A DNA stretch of 64,000 nt, from assembly GCA_022316685.1 (NCBI GenBank), contig JAKJHU010000024.1:4720501-4784500 (forward strand). Direction: 5' to 3'. Numbering within the stretch: position 1 is the stretch's first letter; each line of letters begins with the position of its first letter. The translations under genes were made by a program, and so were the position numbers. Positions 24,412 through 38,576 of the stretch are shown here, piece after piece. The notes below the pieces were generated by a model, which did not search any database, was not told the origin of the DNA, and worked only from the letters and a program-made list of their open reading frames with translations. Source of the stretch: Progne subis subis (lineage: Eukaryota; Chordata; Aves; Passeriformes; Hirundinidae).

Positions 24412-27400
24412 CAAAGAGAAATTAAGGAGAAATTTGAAACACAATAAAATGGTAAATAATTCAGTCAGACTTGTTCCAGACTTAAATACTTCCTGTGAAT
24501 TCAAATTTGGTTTACCAAAGAACCCAAACTTGGATAACCTAAGATTAATCCTTATGGAGGAGTTTTATGGAGTCCCTCTGAGAAGCTCCCATGGCGTTTA
24601 GGAGCAGCTGAGCACTGCTGGGGCAGCTTTCCCCTCCATGGAGTTTCCACAGAGTGCCTATCAGGAAACCCTCCCTGTAGTATTACTCTGCTCTTTACTG
24701 AATGAACCTGAAAAGATGAAAGTGCAATAGGAATATTTGCCAAGTGACACAAGTTGATCCCTTGTCCTTAATGAAAATTGTGTTCCAAAACCTTCAAGCT
24801 TTTCTAGCATGTAGAGTACGACTCATTTCCAGATGAAGTGAGACATCCTTTCTCTCTTTATAAAATCGTAAAGAAAGCCTTTAGAAACTATATAGGTCAT
24901 CTACTTCCAAATTATGCCCTGGGGATACAATTCTCATTGATCATTAGATTGGTTTACTATTATATGAACAGCACAAAGAAAGAAATGTTTCCCCCTTTAA
25001 TCCCAAAGATGTTAATTATTGCTATTAATAAAAGAAAGTGTTTACTATTCTTGTCACACTGCCTCATTTGCAATGGCATATTATCTTGGGAAGAGAATTG
25101 TTTTTGTATTCCTCCCTATTCTGAAATTCTCTATAGCTCCCTGTGGGAAGAACAAAAGAACAGGACTCATTCTTCCTCAGCAGTCACACAGCTGATCTCA
25201 CAATAGGATGCTGAGTTCATAATGCTTCCAAGTGCTTACCAAAATAAGAGAGTTTGTGTTTGACTTCAGATTATGAGATTTCAGGAATATATACTCCTGT
25301 ACCAATGAGAGGAGGGAAAGACTGGTTTTTAATGTTTCTTGTTCTTTCCATTCTTATTCCTTCCCCATTTACAAAAGGAATAATGTGGAAGAAAAAGTAT
25401 TTGTAAAGGGACGCAGGAGGGACCCTTCCTTTGTTCACTCCGACACTTACTTGGCATTTATTTTATCTCATTTTGGCAAAATTACATTGCAGCTGTCTGG
25501 AAGTGATATTTAGTCTGTTATGAACTCTGCATGAAGTATTTTTAGATTTGATTTTGGTAAGCCTCCTCTGAGTAAATTATTTCTAATTCAAGTAAGTTGC
25601 ATGAACCCAGAGAGCTTCATTAACCTTCATTATGCCTTTTCCTTACTTTGTTGTCTGAGCTCACATACAAACACAAAAGATTTAAATGGAACAGTGTCTT
25701 TAAAAAGATTCTAAACTTAAACTACTGGTTTGAGGAGGCACAGCTGGGAGGCACAGCTACCTTATCTATGCTAAGATCCCACCGTTGTTCTCTTTGACTG
25801 CTTTAGTGGACCAGAGCCTAATCAATAGTTTCTTGTCAGCTCAGAAGAGCTCATTTTTTGTCACTCTGCTGCCCTCTAAAAACATTGCTCATTTTAATGG
25901 TATTTTGAGGGATCCCATCCCCCCACTTTAATCTCAAATGAAAAGCAAAAAAGTCTCTTATGTACTTCAGAACTTTTCTCCTTCCCAATTCACTTCCTCC
26001 ACCCAGAAACAAATCTTGTGCTCCCTACCTTCATCAGAACACTCACTGAATCATAGAAAATAAACTAGAAACTGGAAGCTTCAGAATGTCTTTAATCCAT
26101 TCCTCCAAAACAGAACAATTTAACATACTTGCATCGTAAACTCTTAGCCCTGCATCATCCTAGAAATACAGCCAAAATATGAGGGTTTTATGCTGGCAGA
26201 TAATGTCATAAAAACATTTTCTCAAATGAATACATTTGTCTCAACCTAAGACTTCAGGCCATGCAGTTCCTCCCTTTCCCTCTTAAGTCTTCAAAATCAG
26301 TGAATTAATCATCTGAGCATTACGGAGTTTTCACTCCTCCTAACTATGTGTGGAGCTGGTGGATGGAATGTGCAGGTATGATTGGGCAGGATCTAAATAC
26401 TGAGCTATGGAAAAGAAAGGAAAACAGTTGATCAAGTTAGTGCTTGATCAAATGTCACAAATTATATGCAGCCTGTAGTTCAAGAATGTTATTCTAAAGA
26501 TATCTGACATTCCTTATGTTCCCCTTTAGGCTTTATATCGCTTTCAGTTCATTAACTCCCTTGTTAGTGTTGTCTCAGTTACAAAAGATGATAACTTACA
26601 TTGTGGCTTTTAAAAATGTGGTCCGAAGGAGGGACTTTACCCTGGTTTCCTAGGAAAGTTTCTTGGAGCCCTCCTATTTCAACCAACAGGATGCTGCTTG
26701 TATTTAAACAACCTGAGCCTCCCTCCTTCAGCACTGTGCAAGGTCTGGGTTCAGGAGGTGGTGGTAGTGTTGCTGCCCTCTTTAGCACAGCACAGGACAG
26801 ACTTGCCTGGAAAGGTTTACCTCAGTCTCCTGTTAGAGAAACCCTCTAAAACTCAGATATCTGTGAAGTCAATGATACTTGGTCACGTAACATTGCAAGT
26901 AGCAACGTACTAATTGATGGAAAGTATGACAGAGTTTTATAAATTCATATTACATTTTATAAAACCCTTTTGAAAGCTGCAGTACAGGTTCCTCAAATAT
27001 AAGTGGTCTTTTCAAAGAGTAACAGGTAATTACTTCAAGAGCAGAGGCAGAACTCATGTTCAGAGTCTTACACAATTCCTTTAGTTATAGGATATCCATG
27101 AATCTGTATTATAAGTAGGCAAAAATAAGTGCTGAAATAACAATCAGTAAGGTTCCATAAGGTGAAATTTTCCCTTCTAATTTCAGGGATTAAATAATCA
27201 ATTCATACAGAAAATTCTCTCCAGTTGTAGATTAGAATAACAGATGTTTCACTGAGCCATAAAATTCTTATTCATATTTACACTCCCTTGTGCTTCAGTA
27301 AAACTAAGTCCAGGGTAGGGTGATTCTTCCATGCATGGAATAAAAACCATCAAAAAGCACCAGTGTACATAAGAGTTTTAGTGATATATGCACACTACTT

Positions 27401-30400
27401 CACTACTGATAAGGAACTCAGGAGAGATTATAACACCCCAGTCCTTTTCCCGTAAATTTGTATCTCAGTACTAGAGCCTGGCATTTCTGCTGCATTTTCC
27501 TAAAGATTACATGTTTGCCCTTTAGAACCCTCTGACATGTATCCAGTAAAAACACCAGAGAAAGACTGACATGGCCATAAATCACTTGCCATGCAGCCTT
27601 GGTGTTGCCAGAAGTCCCTGCGTATTGCAGCATAACCCAGAGCCTGTGATGTCAACAAGTGCCTCAGAAGTCCAGGAAGACAGTGAGCAAGAGAGTCATG
27701 TAATGCAGAGAGCTCTACACGCTCAGACATCCCTTCTCAGCCACTGCAGGACAGCTAGTATCCCAACACAAATCAGAAAGCTCCTGTTTCTTGATTTTTG
27801 TGAGCCTTCACTGTTACACTTCCATCCTGCTCTGTTTTCAGCTGCAGTAGTTTTCTTTAGCAGGATGCAAGGGTCTAACCCAGTAAGACCAACCATACTA
27901 GGCTGAGGAAAAGTCTTAAGAAAGGGTCAGGTAGAATGAGGAATAAAGAATATTATCTTGCTCAGTTTAATCTGTTATTTTTATTTGTATTCTTCTTCTC
28001 TGCTTTCTTCTTTAATCTTATATTAGCACGTGAAGTATTTTTTTTTCTTTTTTCCTCTCTTACAATAGATTCCAGACAACTGTTTGCCAACCCAGAAGGC
28101 TGAAATTACAATATGAATATGGACTGTGAATTGCCTTAGATTCGTCATAATTACTGAAGAGTGACTTTGTGCAGACACATAACTGTCCGTATAGAATGCT
28201 GAAAGGCTTTTATCCTGATGGTTACATTCAGAATGCATAAAACAGCATGTTACAGCTATGGTGCAGTTCTTATGCCTTTGGTATAAGTAACAGCATTAAG
28301 TCATTTGGAAATAAAATCAGTCCTTCAACATCTGATAAATCACGTTCTTTTTTAGGAGGCTCTTCTTTTCCAAGATACTGATATTCCCAACTGTCAGCCC
28401 TTTCACTTTCTGTTGCATTTTTAAAGGATCTGTATTGTCATATCAGCCACATTATTTTCCTCAGATTGTCTTAGAGATAAATAATATTTGATTATCATCT
28501 CTAAAAGCATGGGTTTTTTTTTAGAGGCAAGTTTTTCACATGCAGACAGTAGGGCCAGCTTTCTCTGTTTTATTATTTTTAAAGTTCTTTGAGAATTCTT
28601 TTATCTAATGGAGCAGCACTTGCACTTTGTGCTCTGGAACAATGTTGTTTCCAATTCATTACATAAGGAGAAATGAGGTATCTTGTGAACTAAGTATTAG
28701 GATATGAAGTTAGAAAGTCTGCACTGCTAAGCCAGATTGGTCTTTGGGGAAACTGGTTATGTCCACTCCACTAAAAAGCTATTATAATACCATTCTTCTG
28801 ACTGCCAAACAAGCTGCACTGGAGACTTCCTGCTTAATGTATCTGACTTCTGATACCTCATTTTTGAGTCAATGCAAGATATTTTACCTTTTTTTCTGTG
28901 AATCTCTTGTACCTACTGATTCCCAGCCTTCATTCCTGTACTGTTTAATGCAGGAACAATATCTTCCAAATTAAATACTAATTCATCCAAGATTCGAAGT
29001 GCGAAGAGAAAGAGTAAAACCAATAAATAATGTTTGTATCTAGATAGTATTTGACCTCTAGATACATTCGACTTTGGCTTTCCAGCTTTATCTGTAGAGC
29101 ACAGTGCTACTGAGGTAAAAGCCGAAGTCTCATCTGCCTTGTAAACCATGGGTTTTATCTCCTCCACTCTGCCTTCTTGCTCTGGTGTGTTACCTGGTCT
29201 TGTTACATTTCAAAAGAAATATTTCCAAATCCAATATATTCTGTCTCTGAGACTGCTGATCAGCTCAAGGGATTTATAGCTGTGACATTTCCTGTACATC
29301 GAGGAATTCATAGCAGAAATGAAAATCTTCAAGGAACACTGATTGAGATGCTAATTTGTGTTTTCTTATCTGGTCTACACATAGTGCACAGTCCAAAATT
29401 TATTTATAGGTAATTTATTATACACTCAAGGAACAAAGAGGAAAAGTCCAAACTAGGAAGGCTTACTGTAGGATTTAGCAAAGCTAAGTTTACACTCTGA
29501 TACCTCTGTTACCTAATACAGGTACCTTCAAGCTCCAGTTCCTAGGAGAGTCTTTGACCCTGCAAGGGTGGATGGAAAATCTGGAGCTAGAGTTCTCCTG
29601 CAAAGAGATGCATACCTGTGATCTCATCTGAACTGAATTGTTCTAATCCCAGAAAGCAAACTGGCACAGAAAACTAATACACATTAAGGGAGTGTTCTAA
29701 GTTCATGTAAGCATACGAGCCATGAAATTTTTAGAAATTTGTGTCATTTCCTTACTCAACAGATAGAAAAAAAATGGTTTGCTAAGGGAAAAATCAGCAA
29801 TTTATATGGCTTAAGAAACCAAAACCAGGAGTTCTTAAGAATCAAAAATACACAAGAGCTGCAAACAGCTTCTGTATAGCTCAGGCATGTAACTTAACAA
29901 TAAACAAACATGAAAGTCAGCAGCAAAACCTGAGGGTAGAATTCAGGATAAAACAAGATTACTTGAATGTCCCCATTTAGGTGTGTTTTTGTAGCCTGCT
30001 TTCCAGGCACTGGAGAATTCCCATACACTCTGGGTACAAGTAACTTGTCAAACAACAAAATAAATGTATTTCAGATATCTATGAGTTTTTCTAAAGAACT
30101 CAAGTGCCTAAGATGATATTTATTCTAAATATTTTGAAAAAGAATTTGTTGCTTAGGCAAAAATATCCATTCTTCTTACTAATAAACCATTGAATTTATG
30201 TGAAATGCCTTGATTGACAAGTTTCTGAGGATCAAAGTCATTTACAACCTAAGGACTTATCTTTCACCTATTAATAACTGATTAAAAGCAAGCTTTCCAA
30301 AACATTTTTTCTATAGCTGTGATATGATAAAATCCCTAATGATAAATTTAATATTTTAAATTCATCAGAATATTTTTAATTCGTACTATGGATCAAAAAT

Positions 30401-33400
30401 GGGCACGTCACAAACTTTATCTACTGAGTTTCCCTTTAACTCATGAACTTCTCTGTATCCTGAATTCACTGAACAATGCATGAAAAATCTCACAGTCCAG
30501 AGCAGAGTTTAGCTATGTGAGCAAAGGCAGTCTATCCAAACCATGAGGATTGTGATAGAGTTCTGGTGTAAATAATGCAAGTCATGCTCAGCCTTTAAAC
30601 TGATTTTGACTATAATGAGCAAAAACTGTCTCCAGAGTGACTGTCATGTAATTAAGTTACTCCAGAGCTAAAACATTGCACTTTATTTTAAAACTCCCCT
30701 TAAATCCTTCCAGGAAAATGTGATATAAATTCAAGTTGGGTTTTGTAGAAGTGCCCTTCAGGAAATGACTTGTATTATCTGTAAAATGTGTGTGGTAGTA
30801 AAACAAAAAGATCTTCCAACAGGGCTAATTTGGGAAAGTATTAGTAACAGTTCTCAGGCTAAAGTTGTCATCCCTTGCATCAGATAGAAGACCTGCAGAA
30901 GTCTGTTTCCTAAGCAGTCTAAAGTAGATGAGAAGCTGCAACAAACTAATGCTTGGTTTCTTGGGGTTTATTTCTACTGAATAAGCCAGTGTGTTTTAAA
31001 CTGGCTGTTACTGCTTGTTCATTAGGCAAGTTTTCCTGTTATTCCTGATGGTCCCCTGCTAAAATCCTGCATTAATGTCACTGCCTGCCTTCCCCTTAAC
31101 CACAAGGGAGTTTACAGGAAGCAGGAACACAGGCAGGAGGTGTTTCCCTGCAGCAGCCAAAAAAAAAAAAACAACCCCCACACACACACAACCAAAAACT
31201 AATTCTTGCAAATAGCCCTATGGCATTCCATCTGGTCCCAAAGAAGACAAATATTTTCCCAAATCACTGGCTGAGGTAGATTCCATCTGGAGTCACTTTT
31301 CTCCTTATTTGTGACAGATTGTCTCTGTTGTATTCATAAGGAAACAAATAAGGAATAATTTGTTAGTCCATCAAAAGCAAAACATCAATAAAAAAGAAGT
31401 ATGTGTGAAATGCAGTTTCTTCAGTTTCCTACTTCTGAGTTCCACAATATTATCTTCAGCATCTTCCTATTTCTGTCAAACCGTCTCTTTTTATATAGAT
31501 TTTAAATAATTTTATCCTAGTTATAAATCTAAAAGGATGTCAAAGCTAACAGTTATGGGTCTTAGTGCTTTTTTATTGCTATTTAATTGCCGTAACACCA
31601 CAAGCACTTTGACAAATTGACTAAGATTTTTTTTTTCCCAGTTTCATGTTCGTAGCTTTTACTGTTATTGTTTAATGTCTTGGTGATGTTTCAGAAGCAG
31701 GAGATGGGAATCTTGGCTAGGAATACACTAATACAAGACAAAAACTCAGAAGATAATTTTTGCTTAGTCAGGGGCTTATAAGAGGGCTATAAAATAAAGA
31801 CATGAACTTTATACTCTGAACTGTACAGTGGCTTTGATCGAAATTTCCTTTTCCTGTTTTCTGGTCCTTGATATGAGTTTGTGCCTGTTTTTAAAATTAT
31901 ATTTTTGGGTTGAAAACACTTTCAGGAGCACTAGCACAAGTGGTGTGTCCAAAGTTATTTTTTGCCCTTGAACAAATAGCTCTACTTACTGTAGCACTGC
32001 TAGCCAAGCTGCAGAAACTAATTATAATGTTTAGTAGAACCATTTTATTAAATTTCTGTCATTTGCTAATAAGTTAGTTAGATCTCCCTGTAAAATTAAT
32101 ATCAAATCTTGAAGGTTATGTAAATGCCTTCATTAATCAAAATCTTGGCCCTTTTTTATTAATTAGTTCTAAAAGCTTATGAATTTTATTCTCTTAGTCA
32201 CATTGCTAGGCAGTCCTTTAAAGACTCACTGACTTTGTGATTCTTAATTGGTGAATTTCTCTCATTAAAGCTAGAAAGAAGGCCTGCATTGAACTTCTTG
32301 TGGATAGAAACCCTTTTCTCTGTAAATGAAATCTTTGCTTCTGAGCTGTTCATTGATGCTCACTCCTCACACATTTCATATTTTTCTCTGAGATAATAGT
32401 GGTGTTTTAATTTTGATAGTGTAAACAGAGGATTATGCCTGCACAGAGGGAGATGTGCTGGAGATGATAAAAGATTGGCCTTAAAGTGCTGAAGAGACAA
32501 TTAAAAAATATAAAATAAATTAAAAATATGTCTCAGTAAACAGAAGGATTCTGATGAGATATCACCTGAGTCGTCATCATGTATACTCCACAGTTGTCAG
32601 CTCACTAAATCCCACAAATGTGCAAAATTCCAGTCATGTCCTAAATTAGGAATGACCTTGTTTCCTCTGGTCATAAACTGCAACTGTAAAAGAACGACTG
32701 TAATGTGACCTGATGTGCATTGTTATGGTTTTTTAGAATATGTTTTCATCTTCATTTAGAAGATGAAAAGTGAAATTTTTGTGGGGAATAAGTCATTGAT
32801 CGTTTTGGTGTCAGAAGCGCTTACTGAGCTGTACCAGCTGTGTTCTGTTCCACTGGCGCAGCGTGGAGGATCAGACACTGCTCTGTACGACTGCAAAGCA
32901 GCACCAAGCCCTGCCATTTCCCACAGCTCCTCAACTGCTGCAGTCCTGCTCGGTAGCAGCTGAAAAACCACCCAGTATTAGCCCAAGACTGCAACTTCCT
33001 AACTCAGAACAGAACTCAATGCCTCTTTTAGAGACACAAGGAGGGCGTGAAGGATAACATGCGACAGGGTGAAGAATCACTAGTGTTGAAATTATTAACC
33101 TTTAAGTACCATCGTGCAAGCTACATTCAATAGCTTTCAATGTACACCACTCTCTTGTAATGGAAAGAATGTGGCCTCTCCTAATAGTTGCTAACCGGTG
33201 CCCATACCGATTTTTCTGAGCATTGTGCTGATACTAAACGTCGACAGAGTGGTGTGGCAATCACACCTGAGTCAAAGCCCTGGTAGAAATGGAGGAAGGG
33301 AAGTTAGAATTCAAATCGCTTCTTTCAAAGCAATGTAGAGATCTCTGGTTATCCAAAACATTTGCTGAGGCTGGGATCCTGGAATATGAGCTATATGAAC

Positions 33401-36400
33401 AGTAGTAGCCTTATTTGTCTCTAAAAAGAGGCCATTAAGAATATTAACTAGTTCAGGATTTTGTTAAGTCTCAGAGAAGGATCTCAACCTTCACACAGCA
33501 GGCAGTATCTCCAAGGTGACAGAATGACCAATTTGAGGATGTGCACACTACCATGACTGCCACTGTGCCCACACATAAATACTAAATTTATTTTAAAAGG
33601 TGCTTTGAATTGTCTTTTAGGCATCTTTATTTTGTTATATTCAAGTGACAAGCTAGGAGCAAAGAGGCAATAATCCCTAGAGCTCACCACTACGTTTGTC
33701 TCAGTTTTTTCAGAGCTATTTTTTCCCCATCTCTTCCTTCCTACAGTTTTTTCTTTCCTCCTAAGAGTTTTACAAAGTTGTTGTAAACTTTTCATGTTCA
33801 GATTAGCTTTTACAATCTTGTTTCTCACCCATATGCAGAAATCTCAAATCAAAACTTAGAAAATTTTATCATTTCAGGGAATGGTAGCCAAGATTAAAGC
33901 GCACATTATTTAGTTTTTACTTATTTATACAAGCCACTGATACTGCCTGAGAGATAAGACAACTGATCTTCAGAAGTTCTGGGACACACTTGGGGGATTT
34001 TTTATATTTTTATTTGTCATTGTTTGCTCCTGTGCATTCAGCAGTGCACTTCCCACAGTACTACCTCAGACAAGAGCACCAATTAATAAATTTCTCTTTT
34101 TGCTCACAGGGGGCTGAGAACAGAACTTTGGGCCTTCAAATTTGACACACAAATTCCTCATCCATGAGAAGCTACAATTGTTAATAGCATTCTGGCTCTC
34201 AGCAGCCCTATGGAGGGCAGTACCCATTCCTTACAAGGATGGATTTAACCCCTCAGGGTCACACACCTATTTAAATTATTTCAGTAAAAAAAGAAAAAAA
34301 AAAAAAATGGGTAAAGGAGAAGATTAATAGAAATGAGCAATTGAATCCCTTAAAGTGAAATATTATTTAAACTTTTATTTCTTATATGTAAAACATAAAT
34401 AGGAAATTTAAAAGGCAGCAAGAAAAACAGTATGTCAACTTCAGTAAGTTTTATGGATATTCTCTATTCTTTTTCTTCAAGTAATACAATTTTTGATTCT
34501 TTCCCAAATAAACACCTTCAGTTCTTCTCAGCATTATTCAGTTCAGAAACTTCCAGGATTTTTACAGCCTTAAGAAACAGCAAGTGTTTGCTTTTTATAC
34601 CCTTATTTAAACATAAAATATTTTACAGCATCTGGTATCATGCTTTGTGACATGTAGTTACCCAGTATTGAAATGCAGCATGTGTTACTGAGCTGAAAAA
34701 CACAGCACCTGGCTCATTGTATTCAAAGCACTACACAGCATTTAGGACAGGTTAAGCATTTTGATAACTACTGGAATTTTGCCACAGTATTTGGATTAAC
34801 ACCTCTGTCTTGCAGGCAAGATTGCCCATGGAATTTTCTCAATATTCACTTACACTACTTGTAAGCTTTCCTCCCTGTTGAAAAGTAAACTAGACTTTCC
34901 AGGATGGTGTCAAGAAGCAGCATGCATTAAAAATGGATTTGCTTGCAATGAGACACATCCACAAAATCTTGTTATTTTAAGATGTTGCAGGAAGCGTGTG
35001 GTGCTTTCTGAGCAGAAATTTAATTTGCTTTCTTGGACTTTGTGCCTACAGATAAAGATCTTTATATCTCAGGAAGGAAATGTTAATGCCACTATTGTTA
35101 GAAAATCCAAACAGGAAGAGGCTACAGCCTTTAAATGCCAGTATCAGTGCCATGCTGGTTAAACCTACAGACTCTTGGTTAGCACTGTAGCCTGTGGATT
35201 GCCAGACCACTGGGAGTAAGCTCAGCTTTAAACTTCTGAAGAATTTTTCCCTATTTCATCTCTACAGAGAATATCAGAGGGATATGTTAGAAAAGGGTAT
35301 CAGCACGATGTGGCGGTTTAAGAGGCTTGCCAAAAGAATGTATGGAAATGTGGTGGGATGAAGGGCAAGTCAGCAGGATAACCCTCCCCACCTTACCTTT
35401 TATTAGTCAGTCTTGACAGTTACCCGTGTTGGGAAATATAGGAGAATACAGCCAGGTATTTCTGTAGTGCAAAGCTGTAAATTTACAAAGAACAGACAAG
35501 GACTTGCTTGACAGAATGCAGCAGAAATCAGTTGATGGTTCCTTTGCTCTAAGGTCCAAGGACAGCACTTAGCTAAATGCAAATACAGCCATGCTGCTAA
35601 AAAGGAGATGAGCTGATTTCTGGGCTCTGAGGGACAGCTCCTTTCCACACAGCAAAAGTACTCTTTCATTCTTGAAATACTGCTCCCATATCCAAACCAT
35701 CTAACTGCATCATACCCAGGCATGAAAGGAAAAGATAATTAGGGTGTGTGGCACCAACAAACACTACAATTTACTATGGGCCAGCATTCAACCTCAGACC
35801 CCAACCCTGTTTTATTTATAAGTGCAGACACACCCCAACTAAGTCTTCCCAAAGACAAAATTCCCCTTTGACAGGGAATTTTATTTTGCAAACCCTTTCC
35901 ACTTTCTTCATTTCTGCCTTCTACTCACTTGCAAAGATTCAAGGAGATTTTAAAAAGGCACAGAACAAATTTACCTGTATCTATTAAATATGACAGTCCA
36001 CAAGCAAGCTCCAGCTCAGGGATGTGTAAGTGCTGACTGCAAAGCTGTCAGCTTACATTAACCAGGGGAAGGGCCAGCTATACTGCCCATTTTCACAATG
36101 TAAGTGCACTTTGGCTTTAAGTAGCTTAGGTCTCTGTTTTCAAACATCTATTTGCACTCATAGCCAGCTGAAACCACTTATTAAATTACTACAGAATTTA
36201 CTGATTTTCATGGCTCAAGCTCTTTCCAGGATTATATATGATCTAACTTCATGGGGAATTTCAGTTTCAGCTCCTTTAATTTCTTAAAATTTTTACTCTC
36301 AATGAAAGCCAGCTCACCTGCCTCACCCAGGATGAACAGAATAATATGTATTTTGAGGATGGAAAACCAAAATTGTACATTAAGCATGATAATTAATCCA

Positions 36401-38530
36401 GGAGGAATCCTGTAGAAGTTTCATATCCAATCCATACAGTTTTCAAAGGAAAGCAAAACTGCAACAAATTCCAGACCCGGAACTATCCAGCATTGCACCC
36501 TGCCATTCTGTGGCTGCTCAGAGCAAAATAAGGGATCCCAGAATCCTGTAAAAACATGCAGATTTCCAGCCCCTGGAAAGGACTGTCTGCACAATCTTTA
36601 GCCATTATCTACTAAATAGATATCTCCACATATTTTAGAAAATATGCTCTTTCTCCCATTAGATCCATCATCATATCACACATTTGAGGGAAAAGCTTAT
36701 GAGGTTTTACTGAGTAACTTATATAAATGTTATTGAAAATTAAAATGGCAGGAAACCAACAGAAGCTTTTCTTTTCATTTCACTTAGTGCATCCCCACCC
36801 ATTTGTTTTTCCCAGCTGTTTCAATTAAGTGCAGACTTTCCTAAAGCAAACTGCCCATCCTGCTTCCTGTTACAGTCGATTCTCATAATGAACTAATTCT
36901 TCTGTGGAGACACTGCTTTGTTATTCTGTACACTAGGGATTTGCTAAAAGCAGAGCGCAAGAGATTAGGTGTGAAAAAAACCCATGAAAATGTTCTTTAA
37001 TGTCTTCATTCAAAAGAAGCTCCGTGAAGCCTGGAAAATGCACAAGCAGATAGCTAAGAGCACTTCAGAAAGGTCACCTCAAAAGCATTGGTACAGAAGC
37101 ACATAATGGACAACAGACTGAAAACCCTTTGCTCAATGCTTCTCTAAGTGGAGACACCTGACTGCAGAATATCATTGTATATGCACTGATGAGCTGTGAA
37201 AAGAGATTTTCTAGAAAGGGCATATACCTCTCAAACCGCCCTAAAAAAACCCTGGGTATTGCTACTCACAAGTAGCACTGCAAAGCCACAGGGTTTTGTT
37301 GAACAAAAACAAAGTAAGATGAAGAAGGCACAGTTCTCTAAATTCAGAGAACTGCAGTTCAACTGATAGCACAACTCTGTGCTTTCTCAGTCCATCTGCA
37401 GCTCTTTGGATGTTAATTGCCATTCCAGTTCTGAGGACTTTGCTTTGTGCATGCATCAACCTAATGTGAATTAATAATCATGCTCAGGAACATGACTAAT
37501 ATACTGCCATTTTTAAACTAATGTACTACAGAGCACAATATATCACATGAAGATAAAGACCTAAATACACTATAGAACAAGAGTGAAATGAGGGAAGCTT
37601 TGGCTTTTCTTCTTGAGCTTACTTTCTAAACCTAACCTGTCAAAGTACAAACTTACTGAGATTTAGGATTCCTGATTTTGCTCTGCTTCAAAGGAATCTA
37701 GTTTAGCCAGATGAGCCATAAGCATGCAATCACTTCTACATAAAATGCAAGTTTTCAAGTGTTTACATGATAGCCTTTACCCATGAAGACAATTTTGAAT
37801 TCTAAGAAATTTTTCAAGTATCATTGTTTTTCACATATATTAAATATGCTGATGTCAAGGTTAAGTGACTGCTGCTGAATTTCACCATTTCCTCTTTCTT
37901 GCAATCAATTTTCCTCTGGCCAGGAGGTAATTAGTTTTTGGAGTAGGTGGCTGGGTATATTTTCACACGTTGCTGACTCAGGACATTTGCTCTGTTGCTA
38001 TTCCTAATACTGATGTTAATTACCTTTTATAGTACAGAGATCCTACTGCCTCACTTGTAATAAGATAATGTTGGGATATATTCTCATTTTCAGCAGACTA
38101 AATCCCTATCAAAATGTAACAGGATCTCAAAGTGAAAGTAAATATCAGAGACTAGAAAAGCCTTCAGACTATTTATTAAGTAAGGGTCTTAAATAATACT
38201 TTTAATAACCCTAGTAATTTGTAATATAATGATTGAATATTACAGGAGTAGCATACAAGAACATTAACATTGGAATTGCTACAGATTAACAGGCTTTTAT
38301 GTAAGATCAAAATACGGCATCTGAAGTTATTCTGTCCAGATGCTTCAGCTTTCACTGACTTTAGAAGAAGTTAACTAAAAGAGGAAGTTATCATACCATC
38401 AGAAATTTAGGGTAATAAAGAATATTGTTCAGATTTTAGAATTGCTGTTGCATTCTAGCTTTTGTTCAGAAAATTAATTCACAGCAGTCAATCATAAACT
38501 AGAAATGTGAAATTGCAGCTATGGCAGCTT

Positions 38531-38576
38531 AAAAAAACAAACAAACAAACAAAAAAAACAAACAAACAAAAAAAAA
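38531..38576. repeat. (AAAC)n-type A-rich simple repeat
   Basis: Runs of CAAA units (CAAACAAACAAAC) alternate with A7-A9 tracts. It may be the decayed tail of an old retroposon, but no body of such an element is recognisable beside it. Confidence 0.9.

Noticed and set aside
26041..26110. 'aatcatagaa' phrase resembling the CR1 terminal repeat
   Set aside because: Only about ten bases match and the following sequence does not continue as CR1.
32756..33057. Overlapping open frames on both strands near 32.8-33.0 kb
   Set aside because: Three frames overlap without recognisable protein content or splice context.
35312..35760. Possible LTR starting TGTGGCGGTTT
   Set aside because: The start resembles some songbird LTRs, but I could not find a matching terminus or target duplication, so it is not listed as an element.
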